Position numbers and translations under genes: made by a program
Assembly (NCBI GenBank): GCA_023393915.1
Contig: JAEXBS010000011.1
Coordinates: forward strand, 1 to 5,801
Reading direction: 5' to 3'
From: Bacteroidota bacterium
GTDB taxonomy: Bacteria; Bacteroidota; Bacteroidia; Flavobacteriales; Weeksellaceae
Length of the DNA stretch: 5,801 nt
Part shown: positions 4,724-5,801 of the stretch, one piece after another
Numbering within the stretch: the stretch's first letter is position 1
Layout of the letters: each line of letters starts with the position of its first letter
Notes under the pieces: model-generated
The model's database searches: none
The model's input: only the letters and a program-made list of their open reading frames with translations
Told to the model about the DNA's origin: nothing

Positions 4724-4972
4724 ATGGGAAAAACAGATAAACTACTGGCGAAGTTTTTAAACAGCAAAAAAACGTTTGAATGGGATGAACTGGTCGTTTT
4801 GTTTTCCTCTTTGGGATATGTCAAAAAAGAAATGCAGGGGTCAAGAGTGCGGTTTTTCAATGCTGATATCAACCACACCATATTAATGCATCGCCCACAT
4901 CCGGAAAGTTATATTAAAGGTGGTACGCTGAAAGCGATTAAACAGAATCTGAAAGAGGCCGGATTATTATGA
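4724..4972 (+). CDS. hicA: HicA-family toxin (mRNA interferase family)
   Basis: This 82-residue protein matches the HicA fold (PF07927), a double-stranded-RNA-binding-like domain whose members cleave mRNA and tmRNA independently of ribosomes. Landmarks are the helix ending L-F-S-S-L-G-Y (26-32), the strand with Q-G-S-R-V-R-F-F (38-45), the second strand with H-T-I-L-M-H-R-P-H-P (51-60), and the closing G-G-T-L-K-A-I-K-Q-N-L-K-E-A-G-L (66-81). It is longer than the roughly 58 residues of chromosomal E. coli HicA because of about 20 extra N-terminal residues. The G-S-H motif that usually holds the catalytic histidine reads G-S-R here. AAGGGGAG (4713-4720) is a strong ribosome site. It overlaps hicB by four bases. 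Confidence 0.88.
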   Translation: MGKTDKLLAKFLNSKKTFEWDELVVLFSSLGYVKKEMQGSRVRFFNADINHTILMHRPHPESYIKGGTLKAIKQNLKEAGLL

Positions 4973-5313
4973 AACATTTAAAATATAAAGGATATTTAGG
5001 TACAGTTGAACCCGATTTTGAAAATAATGTCCTGTATGGAAAACTGGCGTTTATTCGGGACCTGGTAACTTATGAGGCTTCTACATTAGCTGAACTGGAA
5101 CAGGAGTTTAAAACATCGGTTGATCTGTATTTACAGTCTTGTGTGGAGGATGGAAAGGAACCTGATATCCCGTTTAAAGGCGTGTTTAACGTCAGGCTTG
5201 ATCCAGAACTGCATCGTCGGGTAGCAGAAATGGCGATGGAAGAAGATTTATCGTTGAATGCTTTTGTTAATAAGGCTCTGGAAAAAGAAGTCACCAACCA
5301 TAGCATTAGATGA
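4969..5313 (+). CDS. hicB: HicB-family antitoxin and repressor
   Basis: This 114-residue partner of HicA has two parts. An N-terminal partial RNase H-like domain (about 3-65: Y-K-G-Y-L-G-T-V-E-P-D, then L-V-T-Y-E-A-S-T-L-A-E-L-E-Q-E-F) normally covers the toxin. A C-terminal ribbon-helix-helix (about 72-108: F-N-V-R-L-D-P-E-L-H-R-R-V through L-S-L-N-A-F-V-N-K-A-L-E) should bind the dyad at 4691-4708. The start codon overlaps the hicA stop (ATGA), the usual translational coupling. The pair is likely to stabilise the plasmid by killing or arresting plasmid-free daughter cells; this role is inferred. Confidence 0.9.
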   Translation: MKHLKYKGYLGTVEPDFENNVLYGKLAFIRDLVTYEASTLAELEQEFKTSVDLYLQSCVEDGKEPDIPFKGVFNVRLDPELHRRVAEMAMEEDLSLNAFVNKALEKEVTNHSIR

Positions 5314-5327
5314 TTAATACAATCATC
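5309..5327 (+). other. Hairpin overlapping the hicB stop
   Basis: GATGATT (5309-5315) and AATCATC (5321-5327) form a perfect seven-base stem with a five-base loop across the stop codon. No T-run follows, so it may stabilise the 3' end or act as a weak, Rho-assisted terminator. Confidence 0.35.
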
Positions 5328-5674
5328 GCTGCAACATCGACGGTCTACGACCACCTGCCAACCGAGTGGCTGCCTGTTTCGTGCAATTTTTGCTTTGCAG
5401 GGGGCTGACGCGGTTCTTAGCGACCTGAAAGCCCCTGGTTAGGGGTATCGGCGCGCTTGGCCTCCTGAAACCCTCTGTAAGCGTTTTTCGCACCTTCCAT
5501 GCCCTGACGGGCATCTGTTGGCATTTTAGCGCCTCAGAGAGTTTCTGAGCGCGTTTTAAGGGCTAAGACGTGGGATACCATTACCGGGACCAGAAAATCG
5601 AGTTCTGGTGTTCTGGATGGCTCACAGAACGAATTTCCGAACAGTACAGCAACGGAATAACCGACAACATGCGG
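5314..5674. other. Gene-free, GC-rich, hairpin-dense block between hicB and the origin
   Basis: No convincing gene is seen in these 361 bases, which are visibly richer in GC than the T4SS operon. They contain several perfect or near-perfect hairpins: CCCCT/AGGGG (5432-5445), ATGCCC/GGGCAT with a four-base loop (5499-5514), GCG-c-CTCAGA/TCTGAGCGC (5529-5552) and ACCAGAA/TTCTGGT (5589-5609). GGGGCT (5401-5406) can also pair with AGCCCC (5430-5435), which excludes the 5432 hairpin. The block runs straight into the ssi/pas-like element across the circle join. A structured RNA, a priming region or a recombination site are possible; no Xer core or ColE1 RNA I was recognised. Confidence 0.5.
5529..5557 (+). 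terminator. Possible intrinsic terminator
   Basis: A nine-pair stem with one bulged base (GCG-c-CTCAGA with TCTGAGCGC) and a five-base loop is followed by G and four T. The T-run is short. It lies about 215 bases after hicB and could end transcripts before they reach the origin, or belong to an unrecognised RNA. Confidence 0.35.
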
Positions 5675-5801
5675 GAGGTGGCACCGCTCGCCGCAGCCCC
5701 AGCGACCGAACGTTAGTGAGCGAGTGGGCGAGGAAGCGGAAGAGAGCAGGTATTGATTTGAGCACTTACGCGTAGCGGTTAAAAAATGAGCGCGTCGTTT
5801 A
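5675..5801. repeat. Terminal direct repeat, right copy
   Basis: This is the second copy of 1-127, without a mismatch. It should be trimmed when the plasmid is circularised. The ssi/pas-like element described at 11-75 is therefore also present at 5685-5749 in this linear view. Confidence 0.95.

Noticed and set aside
5070..5354. Minus-strand frame opposite hicB
   Set aside because: It is antisense to hicB, serine-rich and without a ribosome site.
5323..5514. Minus-strand frame of 63 codons in the hairpin-rich block
   Set aside because: It has no recognisable domain and no good ribosome site, and it spans several hairpins. GC-rich DNA leaves long frames open by chance.
5314..5674. Possible cer-like dimer resolution site or ColE1 RNA I/II origin
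   Set aside because: No XerC/XerD core, ArgR box or recognisable RNA I loops were found; resemblance to ColE1 is limited to the ssi/pas-like block.
5617..5775. Plus-strand open frame of 52 codons running into the ssi/pas-like element
   Set aside because: It has no clear ribosome site, a very R/S/G-rich low-complexity product and overlaps a conserved non-coding element; open frames here are common in ColE1-type sequence without being genes.

Overview
The window is a complete small circular plasmid of about 5,674 bp. Its first 127 bases (1-127) recur exactly as its last 127 (5675-5801), which is what an assembler leaves at the ends of a closed circle. The host is most likely an enterobacterium or close gammaproteobacterial relative. 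Pointers are consensus sigma-70 and Shine-Dalgarno signals, a perfect E. coli-type DnaA box, a primosome-assembly-like block resembling that of ColE1/p15A plasmids, a Rep_3 initiator and a HicAB system. No resistance, virulence or metabolic cargo is visible.

Layout. (1) 1-458 with 5314-5674 upstream across the join: a hairpin-rich, GC-rich non-coding block, the ssi/pas-like element, then a theta origin with DnaA boxes, an AT-rich tract with three short repeats and two identical 21-bp iterons with further cores in both orientations. (2) 459-1208: the initiator rep. (3) 1285-1497: a 70-residue LuxR/sigma-4-like HTH protein. (4) 1667-3947: a tight operon encoding an EexN-type entry-exclusion lipoprotein, a VirB6 homologue, a VirB5 homologue and an unknown two-helix membrane protein. 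It is preceded by a long perfect dyad and closed by a hairpin terminator. (5) 3980-4590: on the minus strand, a MobC-like relaxosome protein whose promoter lies inside a MOBP-type oriT. (6) 4674-5313: a hicA-hicB toxin-antitoxin pair with a near-consensus promoter overlapped by a dyad.

How the parts may work together (inference). The plasmid has an oriT and an accessory DNA-binding protein but no relaxase, no coupling protein and no VirB4/B11/B2/B3/B7-B10, so it cannot conjugate alone. It does carry the pilus-tip subunit (VirB5), the inner-membrane channel subunit (VirB6) and an exclusion lipoprotein. That selection suggests an element that travels through a helper plasmid's P-type T4SS and may exchange its specificity subunits, as SGI1 does with IncC TraN/TraH/TraG. 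HicAB would stabilise the plasmid, and the dyads at the T4SS operon and oriT may link expression of the subunits to relaxosome formation. The genes are read directly from the sequence; the subunit-exchange model is untested.
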